From the IMG/VR virus record IMGVR_UViG_3300030333_002851, positions 1-23,569 of that record: a stretch of DNA of 23,569 nt. One strand, written 5' to 3'. The notes under the pieces are model-generated. The model searched no databases, was not told the DNA's origin, and worked only from the letters and a program-made list of their open reading frames with translations. Origin of the DNA: a virus. Shown piece after piece: positions 13,298 to 20,711 of the stretch; position 1 is the stretch's first letter, and every line of letters begins with the position of its first letter. The position numbers and the translations under genes were made by a program.

Positions 13298-13734
13298 TCC
13301 TTTGTCATCTTATCTAGCCAAGAAGAGTTACGGCCAGCTCTTTTTTCTTCCCAATCCTGTATTGCTCTTTTAATACTGTCTTCAGCTAATACAGAACAAT
13401 GTATTTTAATAGGTGGTAATTCTAACGCTTCAGCAATCTCTTTATCTTTGATAAGTTTTGCTTGCTCAATAGTTTTACCTTTAAGCATATCCACAAAAAG
13501 ACTGCTAGACGCAATAGCAGATCCGCAACCATAAGTTTTAAATTTGACATCGATGATTTCGTCAGTCTCTGGGTTAAGTTTAATATCCAGTTTCATGACA
13601 TCACCGCATGCTGGAGCTCCTGTTAATCCAGTTGCTACATTAGGATCGTTAGGATCAAACCTTCCGACTCCATGTTTGCCTGGATTGTTTGTTACTGCTT
13701 CAAATCGGTCTACTACCTTCTGTGAGTATGCCAT
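13294..13734 (-). CDS. iscU: IscU-like Fe-S cluster scaffold protein
   Basis: IscU assembles iron-sulphur clusters with cysteine desulphurase IscS and hands them to apoproteins with help from HscA/HscB. This 146-residue protein keeps every key element: C43 (GAPACGDVM), D45, C70 (TYGCGSAIASSS), H112 and C113 (IHCSVLAED), and the HscA-binding motif LPPIK (106-110). The N-terminus YSQKVVDRFE also matches bacterial IscU (Y-S-x-K-V-x-D-H-x-x-x-P), with an insertion of about 7-8 residues (FDPNDPN) before the first Cys. It is thus probably functional and would work with host IscS. No other isc gene is present here, so it acts as an accessory gene boosting Fe-S assembly. It lies between an SGNH hydrolase-like gene and the basic protein. 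No clear ribosome-binding site is seen. Confidence 0.93.
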   Translation of the reverse strand: MAYSQKVVDRFEAVTNNPGKHGVGRFDPNDPNVATGLTGAPACGDVMKLDIKLNPETDEIIDVKFKTYGCGSAIASSSLFVDMLKGKTIEQAKLIKDKEIAEALELPPIKIHCSVLAEDSIKRAIQDWEEKRAGRNSSWLDKMTKE

Positions 13735-13738
13735 ATTA

Positions 13739-14539
13739 TTATTTATCTAACCTTGCGGCTAAGTATAACCCATATTCCTTATGTGCTCTTGCATTAGGAT
13801 GACCTTGATCGTCACACGAACCAAACTCTTCTACAAATTGATCTATATACATTTGGTCGTCATTTATATCTATAGGTTTTTCCATATTTTGTTTAATTGT
13901 ATTCCATTCTTTCTGTACCATAAACTGACCTTCTGAAGTAGCATTCAATAACATATGTTGTAATTGTGATAACATTTTTCTACTAAACAATGTATGATGA
14001 AATTTAATGTTATGTGTTTTACAATAGTCTTGTAACATTAATGTATAGAATCCAGTCTTTAATACACCTGTTGATGTTTGCCAAATAGAACCATAAAAAC
14101 CTTCCCACGCATCTACCCAATAATGAAAACGCCAAGGTGATTGTCTTAATCTAGCAGGAGAAGATTGCATCCATATCCAAGTGTCTCGTTCTTTACCTGG
14201 AACAGTTCCTTTTGGAACTTCTTTAAGAAGACCTTTATTCCATAGATTAGCTCTTTGATATGAATATGAACCTTGACCTACATCTGTATTAATAAATTCT
14301 ACTCTATTCCAATCAGACCACATAACAACAAGATCGGTAAGGTCTTTATGCTGCCAAAGATTAATCATTGTTGTTCTAAAGATATAATCATTACTAGCAC
14401 CAGGCATACCTACATTTACCCAATCTGCATCTAGATCTTTACCTACCCAATATGGATAAGCACCTTCGTCTTCTTTTAATCCATGACCGTAAGTAAAACT
14501 ACAGCCGTTAAATAATATTTTTCTTTTTGAGTTCGACAT
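13739..14539 (-). CDS. SGNH/GDSL hydrolase-like protein 1
   Basis: The N-terminus NGCSFTYGHG carries the nucleophile Ser14 of SGNH hydrolases, block III is suggested by GMPGASNDYIFR (Gly, Asn), and D244-x-x-H247 (DDQGHPNARAH) near the C-terminus completes the triad, so the enzyme may be active as an esterase/acyl hydrolase. Long Trp-rich segments in the middle (WIWMQ, WRFHYWVDAWEGFYG) are unusual. Proteins of this kind are found in marine T4-like phages (from memory), with no known substrate. It overlaps its paralogue at 14508 by 32 bp. Deacetylation of glycans is a reasonable guess given the neighbouring carbamoyltransferase. Confidence 0.78.
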   Translation of the reverse strand: MSNSKRKILFNGCSFTYGHGLKEDEGAYPYWVGKDLDADWVNVGMPGASNDYIFRTTMINLWQHKDLTDLVVMWSDWNRVEFINTDVGQGSYSYQRANLWNKGLLKEVPKGTVPGKERDTWIWMQSSPARLRQSPWRFHYWVDAWEGFYGSIWQTSTGVLKTGFYTLMLQDYCKTHNIKFHHTLFSRKMLSQLQHMLLNATSEGQFMVQKEWNTIKQNMEKPIDINDDQMYIDQFVEEFGSCDDQGHPNARAHKEYGLYLAARLDK

Positions 14540-15272
14540 AAAACCAATCCGCCATTAACAAATGACCTTCCCTATCAGGATGGCCGCCACTCCATTTAGA
14601 ATCTGGATCACCCCATTCATGTCTTAAAGATCCAAAACTAGTTTTATCTTTAATACCATATATGTGTGGTTTGTTCAATAGATCAACTCTCTCTTGAAGT
14701 TCTTTTACAAGATTTTTTACTGCTATGGAACCTGCTACTTCTTTAGTTCTATCTTCCATAACATTCATAAACATTTTATAGAAGTTCCATTTATAATGAA
14801 ATTGTATACAAGGTATTCCCATTGCTTCTGATAGTGCATCTATTGTAAGCATATGAGATAGAGTTCTTAATACTGCTCGTTCTTTAGATTCAATAAATGT
14901 AAAATAGTTCTCCATAGCTTCACGATGATAGAACGAATTAATATTACCAACACCTTGTGGAGTAATCTGAACCATGCTTTGAAATTTTTGATGTTCTGTT
15001 TCTTGTGGTCTAAATATCTCGGTGCGAAATGGGTCGCTCCACATAATAATAGCTAGATCTGGTTTTTCTGTTATAAAAGATTTAACGGTTGATCTTAATA
15101 TTCTATCATTACAAGAACCAGGTTGTGCATCATTTAATATATCATATTTTAATTTACCAGCTAACTGAGCACCCCAACAATGTTTAAATGGAGCATCTAA
15201 ATTATCTACTTCTGGTTCTGTACCTATACCAAACGTATAGCTACAGCCATTCACATACAACTTATTCTTCAT
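14508..15272 (-). CDS. SGNH/GDSL hydrolase-like protein 2
   Basis: This paralogue of the next gene has the same opening (VNGCSYTFGIG, Ser11), the same second block (AQPGSCNDRILRST) and I(I/V)MWSDPFR matching VVMWSDWNR. The C-terminal His is present (SGGHPDREGH, H231), but the Asp three residues before it in the SGNH plan is replaced by Ser, so the triad is altered or another Asp serves. Length 254 residues, cytosolic by sequence. It is followed by protein 1 with a 32-bp overlap, so both are made together; substrate unknown. Confidence 0.75.
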   Translation of the reverse strand: MKNKLYVNGCSYTFGIGTEPEVDNLDAPFKHCWGAQLAGKLKYDILNDAQPGSCNDRILRSTVKSFITEKPDLAIIMWSDPFRTEIFRPQETEHQKFQSMVQITPQGVGNINSFYHREAMENYFTFIESKERAVLRTLSHMLTIDALSEAMGIPCIQFHYKWNFYKMFMNVMEDRTKEVAGSIAVKNLVKELQERVDLLNKPHIYGIKDKTSFGSLRHEWGDPDSKWSGGHPDREGHLLMADWFYVELKKKNII

Positions 15273-15292
15273 ATATAAAAGGATCCGCTTTT

Positions 15293-16063
15293 TTAAGTTC
15301 TCTCATCTTTTTCCAGATCATATATTTTCGCACGATCCTTCTGTAAAGATTCTTTATATTCATAAACATCCGTTGCACTAAGTTCAATTGCTTCGGGGAG
15401 TCTTCTTGTTTTTTTTCCTTCTTCATAACTTACCTGTTTTATAACTTTCTGAGATTCAGATTTTCTAAGCAATGATGGATCCATTACTGGAGCATTATCA
15501 TTTGCATCTTGATATGCCATACTGAATCTACCATATCCTTCATGGATTTTAGTAGGAGCAATACCACAATGATTTATATTACCTGGAAATATAACTACTC
15601 TACCTGGTTTAGGCAATGCTACCCAATCAGCATCTTCACTGCCCCAACCAAAAGCAGTATAGCCTCCCCAGTTAAGATCCCAGACCTTATTTGGATAGAC
15701 CATCATTGTTAAAGCTTTTTTATTTGTTGGAGAGTCTTTATGCCACATTGGCGAGTCACCAAATTTAAAATTATTAATAAGACATCTTTGAAAGTATGGA
15801 ATATCTATATCAAAATATTCTTTTAATCTTTTACGTAAGACTAATCTTGTGTCTTCTATTAATTGGTGTTTCCAGATCCACATATCCCATTGAAGGGATC
15901 TACATAAGGTAGCGCTCTTAGCACCATACTCTTGCATGTCATATCCTAAGCCCCAAGAAAGATAAGTGCCAAACCAATCATCTAACTCTTCAATTTCGCC
16001 AGCGTGTAGTATATTATCAACTATCGTTAGCGGACCATTCTGTTTTAGCTTTGGATCTATCAT
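15293..16063 (-). CDS. 2OG-Fe(II) oxygenase
   Basis: A 256-residue protein with the dioxygenase metal triad H108-x-D110 (PMWHKDSP), H165 (NINHCGIAPT) and R179 (GYGRFSMAYQ) for 2-oxoglutarate. The strands between (ALTMMVYPN, VWDLNWGGYTAF, GRVVIFPGNINH) fit the double-stranded beta-helix of 2OG oxygenases. A C-terminal helical tail of about 60 charged residues is extra. The substrate is unknown. The 5' end overlaps the preceding 63-residue gene by 47 bp, in another frame. Confidence 0.85.
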   Translation of the reverse strand: MIDPKLKQNGPLTIVDNILHAGEIEELDDWFGTYLSWGLGYDMQEYGAKSATLCRSLQWDMWIWKHQLIEDTRLVLRKRLKEYFDIDIPYFQRCLINNFKFGDSPMWHKDSPTNKKALTMMVYPNKVWDLNWGGYTAFGWGSEDADWVALPKPGRVVIFPGNINHCGIAPTKIHEGYGRFSMAYQDANDNAPVMDPSLLRKSESQKVIKQVSYEEGKKTRRLPEAIELSATDVYEYKESLQKDRAKIYDLEKDERT

Positions 16064-16208
16064 ACTTTGTCTTGTCTCTATGGACTTTACTCACTCCATG
16101 CTTTGGAGTTTTCTTTCTCGCCTTTACACTACCAAAAATAGCGTCCCAATTATTTTCAAATTGTTTGACGCTAATTTTGCGTGGGCGCTGTTTGCTACCC
16201 TTACTCAT
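16017..16208 (-). CDS. Small conserved-type phage protein (63 aa)
   Basis: The protein begins MSKGSKQRPRKISVKQFENNWDAIFG and ends in a basic region with HRDKTKYDRSKAK. This combination (SKGSKQRP, then NxWDAIFG, then RDKTKYDR) recalls a short protein frequent in T4-like marine phages; I know no function. Highly basic, so nucleic-acid or virion association is possible. Its last 47 bp overlap the start of the downstream oxygenase in another frame. Confidence 0.7.
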   Translation of the reverse strand: MSKGSKQRPRKISVKQFENNWDAIFGSVKARKKTPKHGVSKVHRDKTKYDRSKAKTEWSANDS

Positions 16209-16213
16209 AATAT

Positions 16214-16504
16214 TTATCTGCTTGCTAAAGCGGTGGATCCTGAATGGCGTTCATATTCATATAACAAAGCATCACCAGAAAGTCTTTTGCCAAAGTAAAT
16301 CTTTTTACCATCAGCTAAGGTTCTTTCTATTAGACCATTATTATACATGACATCCATTACAGAACCTTTATCGGTATCTTGTGGTCTATCATCATACCAC
16401 ATAGACTTTAATCTATGAGCATGAATCCACGCAATGCCTTTTGCCCATTCTTCTGCTTCTAACATTAGAGCTTGCCTCTGCACTTTATCTATATACTCAG
16501 TCAT
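16214..16504 (-). CDS. Hypothetical protein (96 aa)
   Basis: No family recognised. The sequence is helical in its first half (VQRQALMLEAEEWAKGIAW) with an aromatic/acidic middle (MWYDDRPQDTDK) and ends with LLYEYERHSG. I chose ATG 16504, which overlaps the preceding stop by 8 bp (ATGACTGA), rather than the upstream ATG at 16513. It belongs to the same tightly packed unit led by the promoter at 17216. Confidence 0.65.
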   Translation of the reverse strand: MTEYIDKVQRQALMLEAEEWAKGIAWIHAHRLKSMWYDDRPQDTDKGSVMDVMYNNGLIERTLADGKKIYFGKRLSGDALLYEYERHSGSTALASR

Positions 16505-16913
16505 CAATTCCATCTAGCGCATGCCATTGAGCATGAACTAAGGATCCCTCGTTTCCTTGCTTCTCGAAAAGCTTCTGTGCTATCATAGGCACATAACCAT
16601 CGTTGAAACAACCTCCACCGATATTCCATTCAATAACTTTATAATCGTCATTGAAGTCTCTACCGTATCTCCAATCATAGAGGGTAAAATTACCCATCTC
16701 ATAATCATCATCGTTATCATACCACTTATAGTCGATAACAAATTCAGTTGTGATCTTATCACCCTTGCCTTCGAAAGCAGGTTCACCGAACATTTCTTTT
16801 AGGTCAGCGAAAGAAGCCATGATGGATCCTCTAAGGGATCCACCAGAGTAACTCTCAGTACAAGGAATGAATTGAATTTCATTTCTTATATCTTCAGGGT
16901 TAACTTCTCTCAT
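16497..16913 (-). CDS. Hypothetical phage protein (138 aa)
   Basis: The protein contains MASFADLKEMFGEPAFEGKGDK, then ITTEFVIDYKW, FTLYDWRYG and VIEWNIGG. A phage protein type with this order (DL-x-x-x-FG-P, strand, YDW, EW-x-IGG) is familiar from marine T4-like phages, but no role is established to my knowledge. The overall look is a small alpha/beta domain. Its start overlaps the stop of the 86-residue gene by one base (TAATG). Two BamHI-type GGATCC sites lie 12 bp apart in it (about 16815 and 16826). Confidence 0.7.
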   Translation of the reverse strand: MREVNPEDIRNEIQFIPCTESYSGGSLRGSIMASFADLKEMFGEPAFEGKGDKITTEFVIDYKWYDNDDDYEMGNFTLYDWRYGRDFNDDYKVIEWNIGGGCFNDGYVPMIAQKLFEKQGNEGSLVHAQWHALDGIDD

Positions 16914-17173
16914 TACGCTACCTCCAACATTGCTAGAGGAACGTTGTAACGACCTTTGCCGTCGATATCAACGATCGCTTTCTTGACGTTGACTTTCTCA
17001 ACAGTACCAAGAGTTCTTTTTGTCTTTTGAACAACAAAGACTCTAGAGCCAACTGAGATAGAAGCTTTAGCACCTAATACTTTAGCTTCACTTACTACAC
17101 TAGCGATATCGCTAAGTTGATCCAATGAGAATCCGCCTTGGATAATAGCTGTTTTTATTTCACTTAGATTCAT
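16913..17173 (-). CDS. Small SH3-like/KOW-like phage protein (86 aa)
   Basis: An N-terminal helix (LSEIKTAIIQGGFSLDQLSDI) is followed by a small beta-barrel-like stretch: SVGSRVFVVQKTKRTLGTVE, then VNVKKAIVDIDGKGRYNVPLAML. The G-S-x-V and (K/R)-G-x-V-x-K-V pattern is typical of KOW/SH3-like domains that bind RNA or proteins. It is the first gene after the promoter at 17216-17244, with AGGAG and ATG at 17173, so it is probably expressed early and strongly. Function not known. Confidence 0.72.
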   Translation of the reverse strand: MNLSEIKTAIIQGGFSLDQLSDIASVVSEAKVLGAKASISVGSRVFVVQKTKRTLGTVEKVNVKKAIVDIDGKGRYNVPLAMLEVA

Positions 17174-17215
17174 AATATATTTCTCCTAATCTCTAATTTA
17201 TTAATCTATTCTATT

Positions 17216-17244
17216 ATTATATGACAAAACCGCGTAAATGGCAA
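17216..17244 (-). promoter_or_regulatory. Sigma70-like early promoter (copy B)
   Basis: Minus strand TTGCCA (17244-17239), 17 bp, TATAAT (17221-17216), then AATAGAATAGA. The stretch from the spacer (GTTTTGTCA) through the -10 and its downstream bases is almost identical to copy C at 18944. It leads the long unit from the 86-residue protein to the carbamoyltransferase. Confidence 0.85.
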
Positions 17245-17247
17245 CCC

Positions 17248-17430
17248 CTATTCTTCAGAAATTTCAATACTTCTGTGTCTAGGTTTACCAGGTACTGGTG
17301 TTCCTTTTGCCCACATTTGTTCAAACATACCTTCTGCGCCTTTTAATACTCCATCCTTTTGTCCAACAAACCATCCATGGATGAATGCGCATGGTAATAA
17401 CATTATTAAAAAAATTGTAAAACTATCCAT
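17248..17430 (-). CDS. Small membrane protein (60 aa)
   Basis: A single membrane helix (FTIFLIMLLPCAFIHGWFVG, about 4-23) is followed by a soluble tail with KDGVLKGAEGMFEQMW and a basic/acidic end. The topology fits many small marine-phage membrane proteins of unknown role. It overlaps the preceding cupin gene by 8 bp and ends three bases before promoter B. Confidence 0.65.
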   Translation of the reverse strand: MDSFTIFLIMLLPCAFIHGWFVGQKDGVLKGAEGMFEQMWAKGTPVPGKPRHRSIEISEE

Positions 17431-17920
17431 CTGCTTCTATTCCTATACTGATTCCTATCCTAGGACCCATTGGTTGAGTATCATGATCTATTCCTCGTGG
17501 AATATAAATCAAGTCTCCAGGTCCGACCCTATAACTTTTATACATCTCTCTGCCTTCACCATAAACCTTAAATTGTGTATGACCGATGAGACCTATAAAG
17601 AATACATTTGCTGTATCACGATGTTTACCATTAGTCCTTTGATCTTTAGTAAAAGAAAAATACAAATGAGCTGTTACTGTTCGATCTGGATTTATTTTCT
17701 TTACTGTGTCAACTAAAGACATTAAATATGGGTGAGGTTTATATTCTTCACAAACTCCACCTAGTGTATCAAGCATATTTATATTAGCTCGGTTAGCATC
17801 TAATAAATCTAACATAGAAGTCCAATTAACATTGTAACCGGATTCTGCATTAGACAAGAAAAAGTGAGAGCGGCTTTGCACCGCTCTCTGTAGATCCTCT
17901 TGATGGATCCAATCTCGCAT
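17423..17920 (-). CDS. Cupin/JmjC-like Fe(II) oxygenase
   Basis: A 165-residue protein with a cupin-type double-stranded beta-helix. The probable iron ligands are H100-x-D102 (GKHRDTANVFF) and H146 (RGIDHDTQP). GPGDLIYIPRGIDH (about 133-146) is the classic second cupin motif of JmjC-like 2-oxoglutarate oxygenases that hydroxylate proteins or RNA. The length is short for the family. The N-terminal half is helical and unassigned. The start overlaps the DUF932 stop by one base. Substrate not predictable. Confidence 0.8.
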   Translation of the reverse strand: MRDWIHQEDLQRAVQSRSHFFLSNAESGYNVNWTSMLDLLDANRANINMLDTLGGVCEEYKPHPYLMSLVDTVKKINPDRTVTAHLYFSFTKDQRTNGKHRDTANVFFIGLIGHTQFKVYGEGREMYKSYRVGPGDLIYIPRGIDHDTQPMGPRIGISIGIEADG

Positions 17921-18891
17921 TAAGCTGCCTCAGCGTACTCGATTGCGTTCTCGAGTGCTTTCAACTTAAGGTTCTTATTTTGACCGTACCAAGCGGAAGC
18001 GAGACGATTGTCCGCGTTTGTTCCACGCTCATGGTCAATGAAGTAAGTAGCAGCATTGAAAGCTGACCACCAAGAACCCTTAGCGAAGTTAGCACCAGGT
18101 TGTGTCTCAAGAAGTTCGACACATCTCTGTGCAGGTTGTGATAGCTCATGAAGCTGAACTACATTGCTAAGCTCTCTTTCTTTCTTAGAAAGCGTTGGAA
18201 AGAGATTGTCAAAGTAATCATTGACATTATCGGCTTTAAACTTCTTCTTACCAAGAGCTTCAGCCATCTCTTTATATTGACCTAACTTAAAGTTAGCTAA
18301 TCCTAACATAGATTTTACATACTCAGGATCAAAAGCAGTCTTGTGATTTAATTTCACAGCTGATTGTGATTGAGATTGTAAAGACAATGTTAAAGTATTG
18401 TTACAAACAACTCTGATAGGTGTGAACCTAACGTCAATTGCTTGACCAAACTTATGAGGATTACTGAAAAGAAGATAAGACTCAACCTTATCTCCACCGA
18501 ACAACTCGAATGAGTCGTTGACTTTCGCCAATGCCCATACAACTTGACCACCTTTTAATGATCCTGCAGTATGCATTGACATGCCTCCTGTAGCACAGAA
18601 GTCATTGAAGAAGTTAAAAGCTTCTTCGTTCTGAACTGGATTCCAGTTCTTACCAACAATGTCTAGGACTTTGTTGTCGGAAGTTCTTACTAGAGCTTCC
18701 TTTTCCGTTACAGCAGCGCCCTCTGCTGTTACTAAAGCCTGCTTTTCAACAGACCAATCCAGACCAGCTGCTTCCATCATCTGATAGGGAGCTACTTCAT
18801 CTGGTAGTCTAACACCAAGACCATGCCAAGGAGTTTCCCCGACATACGCCATTGAAGCTTGACCGTTCACGATTTCAATTTCATGCGACAT
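17920..18891 (-). CDS. DUF932 phage/plasmid-like protein
   Basis: A 323-residue protein with the DUF932 (phage/plasmid-like protein) signature: AYVGETPWHGLGV near the N-terminus, AGLDWSVEK, VGKNWNPVQNEEAFNFF, FSNPHKFGQAIDVRFTPIRVVCNNTLTLSL in the centre, and a helical C-terminal half with SWWSAFNAATYFIDHERG. Members occur in phages and plasmids near DNA-metabolism genes, but the molecular function is not known. It is the first gene after promoter C, with GAGG and ATG at 18891, so it is probably an early protein. Confidence 0.9.
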   Translation of the reverse strand: MSHEIEIVNGQASMAYVGETPWHGLGVRLPDEVAPYQMMEAAGLDWSVEKQALVTAEGAAVTEKEALVRTSDNKVLDIVGKNWNPVQNEEAFNFFNDFCATGGMSMHTAGSLKGGQVVWALAKVNDSFELFGGDKVESYLLFSNPHKFGQAIDVRFTPIRVVCNNTLTLSLQSQSQSAVKLNHKTAFDPEYVKSMLGLANFKLGQYKEMAEALGKKKFKADNVNDYFDNLFPTLSKKERELSNVVQLHELSQPAQRCVELLETQPGANFAKGSWWSAFNAATYFIDHERGTNADNRLASAWYGQNKNLKLKALENAIEYAEAA

Positions 18892-18943
18892 AATATACCT
18901 CGTTTATTAATGAGAACCACCCTATGCAATTCTCTATTCTATT

Positions 18944-18972
18944 ATTATATGACAAAACTGCGTTTAAGGCAA
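18944..18972 (-). promoter_or_regulatory. Sigma70-like early promoter (copy C)
   Basis: Minus strand TTGCCT (18972-18967), 17 bp, TATAAT (18949-18944), then AATAGAATAGAG. It is nearly the same as copy B. It drives DUF932, the cupin oxygenase and the 60-residue membrane protein. Just upstream (18973-18995) lies an A/T-rich inverted repeat, GTTTTT-TGA-AAAAAC, which may terminate the previous unit. Confidence 0.85.
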
Positions 18973-18997
18973 CAGGTTTTTTCAAAAAACTTGAAAT

Positions 18998-19372
18998 TTA
19001 TTCGTAAATACTGGTTTTTGGATAGTGCCAATCTCCTTTTATGAGAGCTTTGATCAATTTTTCTGCCTGGTATACCACCAAAGTCAGTTTCGGATCCAAA
19101 TTTTCGCCATACTCTGTCAGCCGATCACAAAAAACATCAGCTTGTTTCATCTCTTTGAAGGTTTCTTTCTTAATAAGCTTGTTAACTTTTCCTCTTTTGT
19201 AAACTTCAACCCGAAAATTTTCAAGGTGCTTGAGTGCTTCCATGTGTTCTTGCTCGTCCGACAAGAATTTATTGATCTCATCAAGCGTGTAATCGCGGAT
19301 GTTGCCTAGATTTTCGCGTATGTACGTGCGATGTGCCTGCGAAATCTGCGATCTGGTCTCATAATTTATCAT
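18998..19372 (-). CDS. Hypothetical helical protein (124 aa)
   Basis: The protein is almost wholly charged helix, for example YTLDEINKFLSDEQEHMEAL, HLENFRVEVYKRGKV and a final LVVYQAEKLIKALIKGDW. Coiled-coil formation is likely. No family recognised. Seven bases separate it from the upstream oxygenase, and it is the last gene of the unit led by promoter D. Confidence 0.65.
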   Translation of the reverse strand: MINYETRSQISQAHRTYIRENLGNIRDYTLDEINKFLSDEQEHMEALKHLENFRVEVYKRGKVNKLIKKETFKEMKQADVFCDRLTEYGENLDPKLTLVVYQAEKLIKALIKGDWHYPKTSIYE

Positions 19373-19379
19373 ATTTTCC

Positions 19380-20006
19380 TCATTTTATTAGTGGGAGATC
19401 AAAATTTAGAAGGATAGACTCCCATTCACCCTTAAAATCCATGTGGTCGCCGCCAGATTTTAAATATTCAGCTATGTAACTGCCTGCTTCTGTGTTTATA
19501 TCCACATAATGGAAGTATAATTGATACATATAGTCCGAATATATATTTTTCTCGCGCCAATGCGGTACTGTTGTGCCTTTATATACTAAAATATCGCCTA
19601 CATCTAAAGAAATGTCTCTTTTTCCCTTAGAAGTGTCGACAGATATCGGCCAAACCGCATCAGAATACGCAATTGGCATAGTTATACTCAGTTGACATGG
19701 TTCTCTATCAGTATGTTTGCGCATTTGTTGACCTTTTGTATTGATTCTACCCATAACATAAGTAAAAAATAGGTCTTTATGTCCAATCACACCGCCAATT
19801 ATGCCCTTTAACCTCTCTGCCAGCTCATTCATCTCGCCGGTTGTGTCATAATACACATAATTTTCGCCAACATCAAAAGGCATATCCATAGAATACAGTC
19901 TCTCATTCATATTAGCATTCATTGATTGCCAAGCTTTATTAATTAAGTCTGGCTCAATGATGTTCTCTAATCTGAGGTAACCGTATTCCTCGAAGTGTTC
20001 ATTCAT
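19380..20006 (-). CDS. 2OG-Fe(II) oxygenase
   Basis: This 208-residue protein shows H98-x-D100 (MRKHTDREPCQLSITMPIAY) and distal H149 (TTVPHWREKN), with GDILVYKG before it, in the usual order of 2OG-Fe(II) dioxygenases; the binding residue for 2-oxoglutarate is less clear (R151 is too close, so perhaps Tyr or another residue). The N-terminus (FEEYGYLRLENIIEPDLI) resembles PhyH/prolyl-hydroxylase openings. Substrate unknown. Its ATG overlaps the upstream membrane-protein stop (ATGA). Confidence 0.82.
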   Translation of the reverse strand: MNEHFEEYGYLRLENIIEPDLINKAWQSMNANMNERLYSMDMPFDVGENYVYYDTTGEMNELAERLKGIIGGVIGHKDLFFTYVMGRINTKGQQMRKHTDREPCQLSITMPIAYSDAVWPISVDTSKGKRDISLDVGDILVYKGTTVPHWREKNIYSDYMYQLYFHYVDINTEAGSYIAEYLKSGGDHMDFKGEWESILLNFDLPLIK

Positions 20007-20164
20007 AAAAATAAATCAATACCCTTTGTAAATATAAATGCAAATAATGTAATCAGGTACAATCCGAATATTAATCTTTCTAATCTATCAAAGCTCTTAT
20101 CTCTTTCATCAAAGCGCTTATTGATTTCATAGTTTATTCTTTGTAAAATATCTTGATCGTTCAT
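20003..20164 (-). CDS. Small membrane protein (53 aa)
   Basis: The ORF starts MNDQDILQRINYEINKRFDE, continues with a charged coiled-coil-like helix and ends with a C-terminal membrane helix (LIFGLYLITLFAFIFTKG). The start ATG (20164) overlaps the preceding stop (ATGA) and has AGGAAG upstream. Topology is that of a tail-anchored protein. No family recognised. Confidence 0.65.
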   Translation of the reverse strand: MNDQDILQRINYEINKRFDERDKSFDRLERLIFGLYLITLFAFIFTKGIDLFL

Positions 20165-20517
20165 CTTCCTATATCCTTGATATTAGATTTACCAATAACT
20201 TGATACGCACCTTTATTATAAGCAGGAGCTACAGTATAACCTTTACTGATCTCTTTCTTATAATCATCCGTTCTACCTGTGCTACCACCTGTAGAATTAA
20301 AAGTACCATTCTTAATCATCTCTTCCATCATAGAAGGATACTTTTCTTTATGCGCTTTAGCTTCTTCATATCTACGCTGAGCATGAAAGTCAGGCTTCAA
20401 TCTCTTCGTAGTATAATTAGCTACTCTTTTTTTCTTAACAGGATTCGCTGCGTGCTTCTTACGCTTACGACCAGACATATCATATCGCAAGCTACTTCCT
20501 AAATTAAACATACCCAT
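20161..20517 (-). CDS. Basic hypothetical phage protein (118 aa)
   Basis: A basic protein with the segment GRKRKKHAANPVKKKRVANY near its start and a C-terminus GYTVAPAYNKGAYQVIGKSN that resembles a recurrent phage protein ending (YTVAPAYNKGAYQ). Likely nucleic-acid or capsid associated by charge only. The frame opens at 20577, but the codons before 20517 belong to the overlapping 45-residue gene. I chose ATG 20517, two bases after that stop; ATG 20478 (MSGRKRKK) is an alternative. Confidence 0.65.
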   Translation of the reverse strand: MGMFNLGSSLRYDMSGRKRKKHAANPVKKKRVANYTTKRLKPDFHAQRRYEEAKAHKEKYPSMMEEMIKNGTFNSTGGSTGRTDDYKKEISKGYTVAPAYNKGAYQVIGKSNIKDIGR

Positions 20518-20519
20518 AA

Positions 20520-20657
20520 TTAATGCCCATGCCCTATATGCATACCAATCAATACTCCTACTGCTAGTACTATCCAATCAAAAACAAAATGCCATGCAAA
20601 AGAAAGCGTCAATATTTCTTTCCAATGCAACTTGCATGTCTCTACATACTTATTCAT
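20520..20657 (-). CDS. Small membrane protein (45 aa)
   Basis: The first gene after promoter D, with AAGGAG 4-5 nt before ATG 20657. It reads MNKYVETCKLHWKEILTL, then a hydrophobic helix (WIVLAVGVLIGMHIG) ending in GHGH. The His-rich end could bind metal, but it is only two residues. Unknown function; probably an inner-membrane peptide made early. Confidence 0.6.
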   Translation of the reverse strand: MNKYVETCKLHWKEILTLSFAWHFVFDWIVLAVGVLIGMHIGHGH

Positions 20658-20682
20658 ATCACTCCTTTCATAATAAACCTAT

Positions 20683-20711
20683 ATTATAACACAAAAACGA
20701 AATTAACGCAA
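20683..20711 (-). promoter_or_regulatory. Sigma70-like early promoter (copy D)
   Basis: Minus strand TTGCGT (20711-20706), 17 bp (containing TTTTTGTG), TATAAT (20688-20683). The -35 lies in the last codons of the glycosyltransferase gene. It is the most divergent copy and starts the unit 20657-18998. Confidence 0.75.

Noticed and set aside
13740-13747. GATAAATA before iscU, and the same before the 63-residue gene near 16208-16215
   Set aside because: Both arise from the end of the previous gene (codons ending in GA/GAT followed by TAA) and leave almost no leader before the ATG, so a late promoter is unlikely.
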